DNA of 64,000 bases from Ulota crispa (Eukaryota > Streptophyta > Bryopsida > Orthotrichales > Orthotrichaceae): NCBI GenBank assembly GCA_963920765.1, contig OY987243.1, positions 31,309,060-31,373,059 on the forward strand, in the 5' to 3' direction. A program made the position numbers and the translations under genes. Positions 1-10,322 of this stretch are shown here, in pieces. Position 1 is the stretch's first letter. Each line of letters opens with the position of its first letter. Below the pieces are notes generated by a model. It did not search any database, was not told where the DNA came from, and saw only the letters and a program-made list of their open reading frames with translations.

Positions 1-469
1 AATTCACGATCTGCTGGCCAAAACTCCAGATCGTGAGAACAGAGCAAGTCTCGACCATGTGGGTGATCAATCCCACTTCGTCACCACGACAATAAATGGG
101 GTTAAGTTTGGTTTAACCCAAACTGCCCGCAACAAGGTTTACAAAACAGAATGGAAATGAATTGACAAACGAGCCTCCAAAACCGGCTAGGAATAACAAA
201 GCCACATCCCACACATACATAAAAAATAAACCCAAAACATTCCTCTTGAAATCTTCATATCTTCAGATCTTCAAATCTTCATGTCTTCAAGTCTTCAAGT
301 CTTCATGTTTTAATAAAAACAATGGGGAAAATCACAAATAACAAGTCCTAGAAAAGGCAGCAACCTTCTATCTAATGCCACAGATGGCTCAAAGATTCAA
401 ATGCTAAGTGTAATAGCAATTTGAAAAGCTCTCCTAACCTTCTAACATCCCTCTAAATTTCAACTCAAT

Positions 470-1200
470 CTAAGATACTGTCCAAAAGTTATGCAAGTTC
501 AAAGTAGAGGCTCTTCTTCCTCTTTACAAACTAAACACTGCCTCTAAAAACCTCTATAACTTTTGTTCTATACATCACCCATAGAAACGTGATATCAATT
601 TAGAAAGATGATATCACTGGCTTCAATCCATAAAATTTGCACTTCAAAACAAAACTTTGTCCGAAAGCTCTAGTCAATCAAAGTGTGGGTCTCAATTTTT
701 TAGAGAGCACCCAAACCCGCAACTTCTACCCACTATAACTTCTTCAATAAAACTCCAAATGAAATGATTAAAGACAATTTGAAAAGCTATGACAACAAAC
801 TATCACTCCTAAAATTTTGAGAAGAAAATCTCATACTGTCCAAAAGTTGTAGCTCTTCAAAATCTCGGCTTTCTCCTAACAAAAGGGCAGCCACCTCCAA
901 ACCTTCACACTTCCATAACTTTCTCGTCCAAGCTTCAAACTTCAAGTTTAAAGACTTTCTAGAAAGCCAATAACAAGATAAACACTCTCTCCAAATCTTG
1001 TTGCAAAATGATATACAGATCATAAGTTATGGCTTGTCGAAGTCTCAGCCTTTCTTCATAGTTTGGCTTTTTGACTCCAAAATTCAAACACTCATAACTT
1101 TTGCATCACAACTCCAAATCAAACTTGCAAACTCATTTTGGAAAGGTAATCACACAAGGAACAACCTCCTCAAATTTCAATTCAAAATCATGTATACACA
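470..1200. repeat. About 180-bp degenerate tandem repeat inside the LTR (also 8882-9612)
   Basis: Four diverged units recur with a spacing of about 175-185 bp. Each has a core like ACTGTCCAAAAGTT followed by a CTTCAAAxTCT-like block (near 476, 655, 833 and 1012), and a later block like CATAACTTTT (near 559, 728, 913 and 1095). The repeats make up much of the long LTR. The copy in the other LTR is the same. Function is unknown; expanded U3 repeats in LTRs are sometimes enhancers, which here would be inference. Confidence 0.7.
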
Positions 1201-1589
1201 GAAAAAAATCTCCTCTCAAAGTTTCGGGGTTTTTTTCCTTTCTTCCCACCAACACTCATACACTAACTTCCAACAACTAAGGGATCTTTCCTCCACAATT
1301 TCGACCCTATCTAAGGTAGGGAGGTGGGGCACATCAGCCCATGCTCCTCCTTATCCTAACCCCACCATAGATGCCAAAACCCTTTTCCTTTCACACCTTT
1401 CCCATTGACTTCTAAATCCTTAGTATTTTTATTCAAACAAAGGCAAAATATATGAGCCTTCCAAAATCTCTAGATAAACATATGAAAATGATTAAATTAC
1501 AAAATAAACACCATCGTAAAATGGCCACGTGCTCTTGCGAGCATATAATAGCGTCAAACGCTTGTCTTCAGTTGCCAAGTCGTGGACTT

Positions 1590-1830
1590 GGTTGGCTGGA
1601 AAAGCGGTCGTCTCTGGCCGCCCGCCGGTCCGGGTTCGAATCCCATCGAACTCGTCGAGCGGTGATGGCGGCTCACGGCTTGGCAGCTAGTGAGGCAGGA
1701 AATTGGCCCAGCCAACCCGCTACCTACCCCCCTGAGCTGTGCATGTGACAAGACGGCGCAGCGCATTGGAATCTATGGCCGCTGCGTTGTCACCAAACCG
1801 TGGTCCTCACCACGACCACCCCTTTTGCCT
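1590..1830 (+). promoter_or_regulatory. tRNA-like Pol III boxes inside the LTR, antisense to the element (also 10002-10242)
   Basis: GGTTCGAATCC at 1633-1643 matches the B box of tRNA genes and tRNA-derived SINEs exactly. An A-box-like TGGCTGGAAAAGCGG lies about 40 bases upstream at 1593-1607. A TTTT run at about 1825 could stop RNA polymerase III. The T-stem around the B box pairs at only about three positions and there is no acceptor stem, so this is not a working tRNA. It could be a SINE fragment captured by the LTR or a genuine antisense Pol III promoter. Confidence 0.5.
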
Positions 1831-1920
1831 CAACTGTTGATTTATTGAAATCAACACAAATATAAAGAAATAACAAGTATTTACATGATGGAGGGAAGTC
1901 CATCAGGACATGCACCCTCT

Positions 1921-4900
1921 CTAAACCTGCACATCCTCCGGTATGTGCCAAGTTTGCTCGTCATGAATATCTTGGTTGTCTTCTGCATCTTCTGAATCTT
2001 CATCTTTATCTTCAGCTCTTTCGTGGCTTTCCATCTCTTGAGGGTTAAAAATCTCCTCAAGGTCTTCATGATGAAATTTTCCACTCCTTCGAAAAGCTTT
2101 GATTCGTTTACCAGCAACAGGCACGCGCAGAGAAGTCCCATCCAATTCCCTAAGTGAATAAGTGCCGTTGGTGTGCACTTTCATCACAATATAGGGTCCA
2201 AACCATCTCTTAGCAAATTTGCGCACTGTACTATGCTGATGCTCCAATGTACTGTCAAATACAAGGACCCAATCACCCTCTCTGATCTGCTTGGTTCTTA
2301 ATCTGTGTGTTTTGTCAAATCGCTCTTTATTGCTGAGCCTCGCTGTCTTCATCTTCTCCAATGCGATATCAAAGTCACTTGACAACCTTCCAAGCTGCTG
2401 AATCCGAAGTTCCAACAATCTTTCTCTGCTTATACCGTCCTCCCATGAAAGAAACACCCATGTGGGAATATCCTCTTCCGCCGGCATAATAGGTTTCTGC
2501 CCATACACAAGTTCGACAGGCATGTAACCAGTAACTGTACTGTGCGTAGTTCTGTCGGCCCACAAAGCAAATGGTAATAGCTTTGGCCACATATTTGGTT
2601 TGCCTTTACAAGCTTTAACTAAAGCATGAATGATCGGAGGATGCCCTCTCTCAATTTTGCCATTAGCCTCAGGGTTGTAAGCTGTCGTCAGCTTCAACTG
2701 CACACCATAACGTTTGAAGAACTCTTTGGCCTCAGTGGCATTTAGTTCTCCTCTGTCAGCTCTCATTCGGCCAATGCTGCCATAACGACTGAAGATGTCT
2801 TCGAGTATAAATCGGCATATATTTTCGGTAGCCTTAGTCCTCAAGGCTCTGCCCTCAACGAAGTTTGAGAGCTCCTCTCGTGCCAAAACAAGGTACTTCA
2901 TTCCCCACATAGCATTTGGCATGGCTACCAAATCTATCATCCACTGAAAATGGATTGCTAGAGGGTAAGTAGGATGTAATTCATCTCTGTGGCGCACCTT
3001 GGATTGCAATTGGCATACCACACAAGAAACTACAAACTCTTCAACGTCTTTGTAAAGTCCTTTCCACCAGTACCTCTCCTTGATTTTTGTATAAGTGGCC
3101 CATATACCTCTGTGACCTGCCCAAAGAGTATCATGGAACTCCTTGAGAACTTCAGCTTTGGTCTTAGAGTCCCCCACCACTCTCAATGGTACTTCATCAG
3201 CTCTTTTTGCCCTCTTCCATAGAAATCCTTCTCTCAAAAGATATCTATAGGATTGATGCCTGATGTCTTTGAATGTTTTGTCTGTCCATCCTTCTTGCAG
3301 CTTCATTGTGCTTAAATATAGCCCAATGTCTCTCAATTTTTCTTCATAAAGCTCAGCTTTGAATGGCAAAGTATCGATCGATGAGCTCTCAGCATCTATC
3401 GTCACCACATAGCCTCCATGCAATAAATCTTCGACATCTTCGTGGCCCATCATCTCATCTTCATTAGAATACCTTGCTCTAGACAACATATCGGCAATAG
3501 AATTCTTTTTGCCTTCAATGTGTACTAGAACCGGATTCATGGATTTGATGTAGGCGATCCATCGAAGCATTGCAATGTCTGGTGAAGAACAATTTGCTAT
3601 CATCCCCAGCAAAGGTAAGCAATCAGTCTCCAGTACCACCTCTGCTCCAATAAGGTAATTTCTGTCCGCCTTCAGAGCTGTAAGAGCACCCCATAGTTCT
3701 CTTTTCACTTGTGGATATGCTCTCTGACGCTCTGTCAATATCCTTGCTCCAAATCGAATAGCAAATCTTTTGCCTTCCTCATCATCTTGTCCAATAGCCC
3801 AACCTATGGCAATTGGACTTGTGTCAACAGTCACGATCACCGGCCTCTTGCAATCATAGTTCACTTGCTTGAGAACTAGTGGCGACTCCAAAATCCTCTT
3901 CAACTCTTCCATAGCCAAGTTTTGCTCATTTTCCCAAATGAATTTGGTCCTCTTACGCAATAATTTGTAGAGAGGCTCTGATATATGAGCAAAATGGGGA
4001 ATCCATATGTGGTAGAAGACACAAGCTCCAAGAAACCTCCTTACTTCGGTGATATTGCTACAGGCTTTCATTCTTCCAATAGCATCAATCTTTTCAGGAT
4101 TAGGTTTTCTTCCATAAGAGCCACATAAGTGCCCAACCACCAGAATTTCATTCACCCCAAACTTTGACTTATCAATGGATAGAGTCAAATTCACCTCCTC
4201 AAGTCTGCCCAAGATTTGAGCCACGTCATGGATATGGTTGCTTACAAAGGCTCGGCAACCATCACTCTGAACTGTCAAGTCTCTTTGATTTTCCTCGCAT
4301 CCTTTTATTGGGATATCATCCACAAAAGGTATGGTTTTCTCTGGCACAAAGTCTCTTAGAATTTGATTCATAGCGCTTTGCATATGTGCCACTGAATTAG
4401 TAGCGCCTTGAGGCAATGTGCACATACGCACCAATCCAAGAGGAGTCTTCATGGTCGTCAAATCCCTGCTTTGAGCAGCAAGTTGGAATTGATCATAACC
4501 AGAGTATAGATCTCCAATGGAATAGATTGCATGTCCAGCAAATGCCTCCGCCACTTCGTCAACAACAGGGCCTGATCCTTTGTTTCTGATTGTAACTTTG
4601 TTTGCAGGCTGCATATCTTGGATGAACCTCAATGCTCCTGACTTCTTTGGCACAGTAAACCAACGGTTTGAATATGGAGCCATTGAAGGCTCTAGTATGC
4701 CCATGCGCGTCTTTTCTTTGAGCAACTCCACTAATTTTGGCAGTAGAGCTCTAGGCACTGGAATAGGCTTCAAATCCCATGGTATATGTGGTACTGTGAA
4801 TATGACCATTGGTGCTACAACACTTGGCTGCACACACCCAATCTCATCTGAAGAAGAAGCAAAAGCCTTTCCATGCATCAAAAGCATGTCTTGAAATTTC

Positions 4901-5508
4901 TTTTTCTCTGGCTTAGTCAGGAAACCATCTCCTCCAATCTTGAGGTTAGCTAGAGTCTCTTCGGTGAATTTGTGTCCAATTCTCCTTGACTCTCTCAAAC
5001 TTGGCTCTTTTTCAGCTTGTTTGATGTGATCATCAGTGTCAAATGGTAGCTGAGTAGCCACTGGCTTCACCTTCTTGTTCACAGTCTTGTACTTGGTATG
5101 TACTGCAGCTTCAGGTCTATATTCATCGATATTAGAAGAACACAGCTTTGCCATTGCTGTGTAAATCTCATGATGCATTGCAGCTGTATGGACATCAATA
5201 AGACAATGAGTAGTCGGCTCTGCATCCTCATTTGTCTTCAAATCTTGCAGAGTATGCAAGATATCATCTGGCATGCCACTTTCTTCATACACACCAGTAA
5301 TGCTCTCATCTTCTTCAAGAACCTTCATTTTTTTTAGGTTTTTCTCCTTCTTTTTGATAAATCTTCTATGTACATGGTCCAAATCTTTGGCATCCATGAA
5401 ACTCGCAAATCCACACTTTGTCACGCTCAAAAATCCACACTTGATAGCAGTATGTATATTGGGGAATTCTCTAGTATTGATATCCTTGGCACCCGTGGAT
5501 CCCCACAT
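1921..5508 (-). CDS. pol: Retrotransposon Pol: reverse transcriptase, RNase H, integrase
   Basis: 1195 residues, uninterrupted. The RT domain covers about residues 240-480 with the palm aspartate in DLYSGYDQ (D333) and the catalytic box FVDD at 395-398, where most families have YxDD. RNase H follows with D562, E604 and D629. Integrase has an HHCC zinc-binding head (H792, H799, C829, C832), a DDE core (D859, D918, E953) and a GPY/F module near 1096-1108. No chromodomain is seen; the tail (about 1155-1195) is acidic. Protease is not in this ORF but at the end of the upstream gag ORF. The frame is -1 relative to gag and stays open about 22 codons into it. The ATG at 5508 is 14 bases past the gag stop, so expression could use frameshifting or reinitiation. 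Confidence 0.95.
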   Translation of the reverse strand: MWGSTGAKDINTREFPNIHTAIKCGFLSVTKCGFASFMDAKDLDHVHRRFIKKKEKNLKKMKVLEEDESITGVYEESGMPDDILHTLQDLKTNEDAEPTTHCLIDVHTAAMHHEIYTAMAKLCSSNIDEYRPEAAVHTKYKTVNKKVKPVATQLPFDTDDHIKQAEKEPSLRESRRIGHKFTEETLANLKIGGDGFLTKPEKKKFQDMLLMHGKAFASSSDEIGCVQPSVVAPMVIFTVPHIPWDLKPIPVPRALLPKLVELLKEKTRMGILEPSMAPYSNRWFTVPKKSGALRFIQDMQPANKVTIRNKGSGPVVDEVAEAFAGHAIYSIGDLYSGYDQFQLAAQSRDLTTMKTPLGLVRMCTLPQGATNSVAHMQSAMNQILRDFVPEKTIPFVDDIPIKGCEENQRDLTVQSDGCRAFVSNHIHDVAQILGRLEEVNLTLSIDKSKFGVNEILVVGHLCGSYGRKPNPEKIDAIGRMKACSNITEVRRFLGACVFYHIWIPHFAHISEPLYKLLRKRTKFIWENEQNLAMEELKRILESPLVLKQVNYDCKRPVIVTVDTSPIAIGWAIGQDDEEGKRFAIRFGARILTERQRAYPQVKRELWGALTALKADRNYLIGAEVVLETDCLPLLGMIANCSSPDIAMLRWIAYIKSMNPVLVHIEGKKNSIADMLSRARYSNEDEMMGHEDVEDLLHGGYVVTIDAESSSIDTLPFKAELYEEKLRDIGLYLSTMKLQEGWTDKTFKDIRHQSYRYLLREGFLWKRAKRADEVPLRVVGDSKTKAEVLKEFHDTLWAGHRGIWATYTKIKERYWWKGLYKDVEEFVVSCVVCQLQSKVRHRDELHPTYPLAIHFQWMIDLVAMPNAMWGMKYLVLAREELSNFVEGRALRTKATENICRFILEDIFSRYGSIGRMRADRGELNATEAKEFFKRYGVQLKLTTAYNPEANGKIERGHPPIIHALVKACKGKPNMWPKLLPFALWADRTTHSTVTGYMPVELVYGQKPIMPAEEDIPTWVFLSWEDGISRERLLELRIQQLGRLSSDFDIALEKMKTARLSNKERFDKTHRLRTKQIREGDWVLVFDSTLEHQHSTVRKFAKRWFGPYIVMKVHTNGTYSLRELDGTSLRVPVAGKRIKAFRRSGKFHHEDLEEIFNPQEMESHERAEDKDEDSEDAEDNQDIHDEQTWHIPEDVQV

Positions 5509-5522
5509 CCCACGTGTGCCCT

Positions 5523-8111
5523 CTAGAAATCCGGAAAGTTCAGAGAAGTCGGCAAAGATACTTCTCTGAGTTGCATTCGATGCCTTTCATTGTCAGCTCT
5601 CACAGTTAAGAACTGCACTGACTTCTTCCCATCTATACTTCGAATTCGAGCATAGTGAGATCCATCATCCAACACTTTGGTTTCCATGCGTGAAGCAGTG
5701 ATGAAAGGTTGGCCCAGAAGCACTGGATATGCCCCAGTATTTTGAACAAAGAAATTCTGCTCAACCTCCACATCTCCAATCTTTGCTGGCACTGAAGGGC
5801 AAGCTCCATACAATGAACTGCGCCCATTGTTAGCTGCTCTCATCACCCAGCCATGTTCTGTGTCAATTGGCCATTTGCCCTTCTCATAGGTCTTGCGAGA
5901 TATGATGTTGATCTCTGAACCATGATCTACAAGGGCCAAAACAGATTCATCCATTCCACCAAGCTTCACTCTTGTTTCAGTGGTGGCTCTAGCCCAATAC
6001 GGTTGCTGAAACTCAGTCTCGACATCATGAGGTCTATCAGTAGAATGATCACAACTGAACTCAAAAATCTTAGCTTCAACTTTTGATACTTCATCATCAA
6101 TTGTCTGAACTTTTGCCTCATTAGCCTTTCCATTTGAGCGCTGCACCCTCTCTGGCTCTTTTCTTGTTATCTCCGTGAGTGTAATTTCACTGCAGTGAGC
6201 CTCATGGTCTCCCATCATGGCAAAAACTTCGCCAATCTCAATCTCTTCATCGATGGTCATGTGAGTGTCCAAAGCACTCACCATTACAGTCTCTGCTGTC
6301 ATCTGTCTCTTTCGCTTGATGATGTCGATGATCAGCTCATGGAAGTCTTTCTTGGCTATGCCAAGTGCTTCCCTCAATGTGAACTCGATCTTGGCATCCA
6401 AGATCCTCTCTTCCAATATTCCCTTCATATCAATGGAGGTCTCAATGTCGGACTGGAGCTTATAAGCAGGGCTCTTCCCCTTTGGCTTGCTAGAGTCTTC
6501 TTTCTCATGGCCTCTTCCGCTGCCGCTAGACTGCCCCCAGTCTCTATCAGGAAGCAAATCATCCTCAGGGTGCACAAAGCTTGGACTTTGTGTCTTCGAG
6601 CGCGTTTGTACTCTGCGCCTCGACTCATTTGCAGAATCTTTCTGCGCTTGAGCCCTCTTCTTTGATGAAGGCTCTTCACCATCTTCGGCTTCAACTCTCC
6701 CACGCTTCTCTTCAACTGAAGCCTCATAGTGATCAACATTGGCTTGATCTCTCTCCAAAAATGCTTTGATGCTGCTTGCATCAACCGGGTCTTCCCATCC
6801 AGTTACATTTCTGATGGCTTGAGCTCCTCGTTTCATTAGTGTGGCTCTCTGAGTGGGTGAAGCTCCAATTGAGTGCTGCTCCACTTCAATGTGGTATGAA
6901 TCAGCTTCACGTACATGTATGGAACTAGATCGTCCCATCTTTCCCTCCATAAGTTTCTTCATCCCTCCTCTGCCAAAGTTGGTCTTCAATGGTGTCTTTG
7001 TGGATGAATCATGAAGCTTGCCGTCAATAAATTCAACGATGCCATCTTTCAAGGCCTCGTCGCACTCTGTACAGTCTCGAAGGCGATGCTTGCCATCTTG
7101 TTCGCTCTTGTCACACCATATACATCTCCAAGGGAGTGTCCTCCCTCCATCAGATGGCTGCGACGATGAAGAAGAGCCTGATGCCTGAGACTTCCTCAAC
7201 TCAATAAACTCCACCTTCAGCTCTTTAAAACTCTTGATGAGTTCTTCAAGAGCATTACCTTCGTTGGTTTTGGTGGTCTTCAAGATAGACCCTGGAGTTG
7301 TTGATGATGATGGTGCAAAAGATACTTTGGGACTTTTTGGAACTAAAATTGGATTAGTGTCTACTCCTGCTCCAAATCCTCTTGACCTCACACGTTGTTG
7401 TTTGGCCAACAAGGTCACGGTCTCTTCCACCCTTCTCCAATCGGTGGTAAAACCACCTTCTGTGGTACGATCTCCAAGAAGTAGAAGAAGTCTATCCTCC
7501 AATGCAGCATCAGCTGCTTGAAGGAAAAGCTCTGCCTTCCTGGTGTTGAGGAGGCGTCTCTCAATCATGGGTAACTGAGAAAACTTCTTCTCAAAGGCCT
7601 TCAGCAGCTCATGAGCACCCATGTTGTCTCCTGGCCGCTGCTCCACCCATTCTAGAAAAGATCTTCTGGTCATCCTTTCCGTGTCCTCGTCAAAGTACTC
7701 GTCACGTAGACGCTCAGCAAAGGCAATCCAAGTGTGAACTCCTTCGCGGATCTCTCGCACACGGTCACGAATGTCAGGCACAACTGCCATGTCGAAGGTA
7801 GCCATCATTCGATTTTCATCAACTTGATGCACCTCCATCTCGCAAACATAGGCTCGCAAAAACTTCGTTATGTTCTTGCCGTCAAATCTACCAGTCTTCA
7901 CAACAACAGCTTTCAATGCCTCGGTGGCTACTTGACCACCCTGGTTGGCTCGATGTTGCTCCATGAATATGGCCAATGCTCCTAGGAGATCCTCCATTGG
8001 CATCTGAGGTCCACCAACACCTCTGGTAGTGGCGCTTGGAACCTCTCGAGGCAAATCAGCTCCACTGGCACCACCGGTATTGGCGCCGAAAGCCTCGTTA
8101 CTGTCTCCCAT
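5523..8111 (-). CDS. gag: Retrotransposon Gag with zinc knuckle and aspartic protease
   Basis: 862 residues starting at an ATG. The capsid-like part covers about residues 60-250 and resembles retrotransposon Gag (helical, with a FLEWVEQRPGD-type stretch). A cysteine-histidine motif at C330, C333, H342, C347 has the spacing CX2CX8HX4C, wider than the usual CX2CX4HX4C. Residues 430-560 are charged and low in complexity. A retropepsin-like domain fills the last 140 residues, with active-site motif VDHGSEIN (D729) in place of the common D(S/T)G. The protein makes the particle core and the protease that matures it (family knowledge). Fusion of protease to gag, separate from pol, is unusual for plant gypsy elements. 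Confidence 0.93.
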   Translation of the reverse strand: MGDSNEAFGANTGGASGADLPREVPSATTRGVGGPQMPMEDLLGALAIFMEQHRANQGGQVATEALKAVVVKTGRFDGKNITKFLRAYVCEMEVHQVDENRMMATFDMAVVPDIRDRVREIREGVHTWIAFAERLRDEYFDEDTERMTRRSFLEWVEQRPGDNMGAHELLKAFEKKFSQLPMIERRLLNTRKAELFLQAADAALEDRLLLLLGDRTTEGGFTTDWRRVEETVTLLAKQQRVRSRGFGAGVDTNPILVPKSPKVSFAPSSSTTPGSILKTTKTNEGNALEELIKSFKELKVEFIELRKSQASGSSSSSQPSDGGRTLPWRCIWCDKSEQDGKHRLRDCTECDEALKDGIVEFIDGKLHDSSTKTPLKTNFGRGGMKKLMEGKMGRSSSIHVREADSYHIEVEQHSIGASPTQRATLMKRGAQAIRNVTGWEDPVDASSIKAFLERDQANVDHYEASVEEKRGRVEAEDGEEPSSKKRAQAQKDSANESRRRVQTRSKTQSPSFVHPEDDLLPDRDWGQSSGSGRGHEKEDSSKPKGKSPAYKLQSDIETSIDMKGILEERILDAKIEFTLREALGIAKKDFHELIIDIIKRKRQMTAETVMVSALDTHMTIDEEIEIGEVFAMMGDHEAHCSEITLTEITRKEPERVQRSNGKANEAKVQTIDDEVSKVEAKIFEFSCDHSTDRPHDVETEFQQPYWARATTETRVKLGGMDESVLALVDHGSEINIISRKTYEKGKWPIDTEHGWVMRAANNGRSSLYGACPSVPAKIGDVEVEQNFFVQNTGAYPVLLGQPFITASRMETKVLDDGSHYARIRSIDGKKSVQFLTVRADNERHRMQLREVSLPTSLNFPDF

Positions 8112-8393
8112 ATCAACAAACGCAATAATCGCCCCAAAGCTCTCTCAGTGGAAGCACCAAATGTCGGGTTGAGAGGAGCGCGCCTTGGGAACACGCAGGG
8201 TGTCTTGCTGCGATCGTGCGTTGCCGACTGAAAACGTTGTCAATCTTGATCTTCTCTTCAAATCTTTAGTCTTCAGTCTTCCGTTGGCCTATCCTGTGGC
8301 TGGCTCTAAGGGTATAAGGGTCAAGGTAGGGATAAGAGCCCACTGGATACGGGACGGGTAGATCGGGACAGCAGACACGAGCTGCCGTCCGTA
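8112..8393 (-). other. Retrotransposon 5' leader
   Basis: Non-coding stretch between the 5' LTR and the gag ATG, where the primer-binding site and packaging signals should lie. No standard primer-binding site is recognised. It is the only unique part of the element outside the two ORFs. Confidence 0.6.
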
Positions 8394-10322
8394 TGACGGG
8401 ATCCTAAAATCAAATTCACGATCTGCTGGCCAAAACTCCAGATCGTGAGAACAGAGCAAGTCTCGACCATGTGGGTGATCAATCCCACTTCGTCACCACG
8501 ACAATAAATGGGGTTAAGTTTGGTTTAACCCAAACTGCCCGCAACAAGGTTTACAAAACAGAATGGAAATGAATTGACAAACGAGCCTCCAAAACCGGCT
8601 AGGAATAACAAAGCCACATCCCACACATACATAAAAAATAAACCCAAAACATTCCTCTTGAAATCTTCATATCTTCAGATCTTCAAATCTTCATGTCTTC
8701 AAGTCTTCAAGTCTTCATGTTTTAATAAAAACAATGGGGAAAATCACAAATAACAAGTCCTAGAAAAGGCAGCAACCTTCTATCTAATGCCACAGATGGC
8801 TCAAAGATTCAAATGCTAAGTGTAATAGCAATTTGAAAAGCTCTCCTAACCTTCTAACATCCCTCTAAATTTCAACTCAATCTAAGATACTGTCCAAAAG
8901 TTATGCAAGTTCAAAGTAGAGGCTCTTCTTCCTCTTTACAAACTAAACACTGCCTCTAAAAACCTCTATAACTTTTGTTCTATACATCACCCATAGAAAC
9001 GTGATATCAATTTAGAAAGATGATATCACTGGCTTCAATCCATAAAATTTGCACTTCAAAACAAAACTTTGTCCGAAAGCTCTAGTCAATCAAAGTGTGG
9101 GTCTCAATTTTTTAGAGAGCACCCAAACCCGCAACTTCTACCCACTATAACTTCTTCAATAAAACTCCAAATGAAATGATTAAAGACAATTTGAAAAGCT
9201 ATGACAACAAACTATCACTCCTAAAATTTTGAGAAGAAAATCTCATACTGTCCAAAAGTTGTAGCTCTTCAAAATCTCGGCTTTCTCCTAACAAAAGGGC
9301 AGCCACCTCCAAACCTTCACACTTCCATAACTTTCTCGTCCAAGCTTCAAACTTCAAGTTTAAAGACTTTCTAGAAAGCCAATAACAAGATAAACACTCT
9401 CTCCAAATCTTGTTGCAAAATGATATACAGATCATAAGTTATGGCTTGTCGAAGTCTCAGCCTTTCTTCATAGTTTGGCTTTTTGACTCCAAAATTCAAA
9501 CACTCATAACTTTTGCATCACAACTCCAAATCAAACTTGCAAACTCATTTTGGAAAGGTAATCACACAAGGAACAACCTCCTCAAATTTCAATTCAAAAT
9601 CATGTATACACAGAAAAAAATCTCCTCTCAAAGTTTCGGGGTTTTTTTCCTTTCTTCCCACCAACACTCATACACTAACTTCCAACAACTAAGGGATCTT
9701 TCCTCCACAATTTCGACCCTATCTAAGGTAGGGAGGTGGGGCACATCAGCCCATGCTCCTCCTTATCCTAACCCCACCATAGATGCCAAAACCCTTTTCC
9801 TTTCACACCTTTCCCATTGACTTCTAAATCCTTAGTATTTTTATTCAAACAAAGGCAAAATATATGAGCCTTCCAAAATCTCTAGATAAACATATGAAAA
9901 TGATTAAATTACAAAATAAACACCATCGTAAAATGGCCACGTGCTCTTGCGAGCATATAATAGCGTCAAACGCTTGTCTTCAGTTGCCAAGTCGTGGACT
10001 TGGTTGGCTGGAAAAGCGGTCGTCTCTGGCCGCCCGCCGGTCCGGGTTCGAATCCCATCGAACTCGTCGAGCGGTGATGGCGGCTCACGGCTTGGCAGCT
10101 AGTGAGGCAGGAAATTGGCCCAGCCAACCCGCTACCTACCCCCCTGAGCTGTGCATGTGACAAGACGGCGCAGCGCATTGGAATCTATGGCCGCTGCGTT
10201 GTCACCAAACCGTGGTCCTCACCACGACCACCCCTTTTGCCTCAACTGTTGATTTATTGAAATCAACACAAATATAAAGAAATAACAAGTATTTACATGA
10301 TGGAGGGAAGTCCATCAGGACA
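8394..10322 (-). repeat. 5' LTR
   Basis: Copy of the left LTR. The edge at 10322 is fixed by divergence from the left copy. The other edge must lie at or before 8413; the nearest TG is at 8394, giving about 1.93 kb, long for a gypsy LTR. I could not recognise a primer-binding site next to this edge: the sense bases after it do not start TGG and do not match the common initiator-Met site. The boundary at 8394 is therefore provisional. Confidence 0.85.

Larger units (their letters stand above)
1..1910 (-). repeat. 3' LTR, outer end cut by the window edge
   Basis: This is a direct copy of 8413-10322. The inner edge is set by where the two copies diverge: both end ...catcaggaca, after which the left copy runs into pol and the right copy into flanking DNA. 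In element orientation the LTR therefore begins TGTCC, as expected for a TG...CA LTR. The last bases before it in sense are purine-rich (AGAGAGGGTGCA), a possible but imperfect polypurine tract. The pol stop codon lies only about 10 bases from the LTR. An 8-base TCTTCAAG-like microrepeat occupies about 247-310. Confidence 0.93.
1..10322 (-). mobile_element. Ty3/gypsy LTR retrotransposon, almost complete
   Basis: The element reads right to left: 5' LTR (about 8394-10322), a leader of about 280 bp, a gag-protease ORF, a pol ORF, then the 3' LTR (1-1910), whose outer end lies before the window. The LTR copies correspond at an offset of 8412 bases and I saw no difference in the stretches compared, including four ORFs carried in each LTR. 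Both protein ORFs are open. The order protease, RT, RNase H, integrase is that of Ty3/gypsy (Metaviridae-type) elements. The base sequence after the right LTR is acgct, which would be the target duplication, but its partner is outside the window. Intact ORFs and matching LTRs imply recent insertion and possible autonomy (inference). Confidence 0.93.

Noticed and set aside
1590-1660. Functional tRNA gene in the LTR
   Set aside because: The B box is perfect but the T-stem and acceptor stem do not pair.
8112-8393. Initiator-Met primer-binding site for the retrotransposon
   Set aside because: No match to the usual site next to the presumed LTR edge; a TGGGCTCTTATC stretch near 8330-8345 is not a tRNA complement I can recognise.
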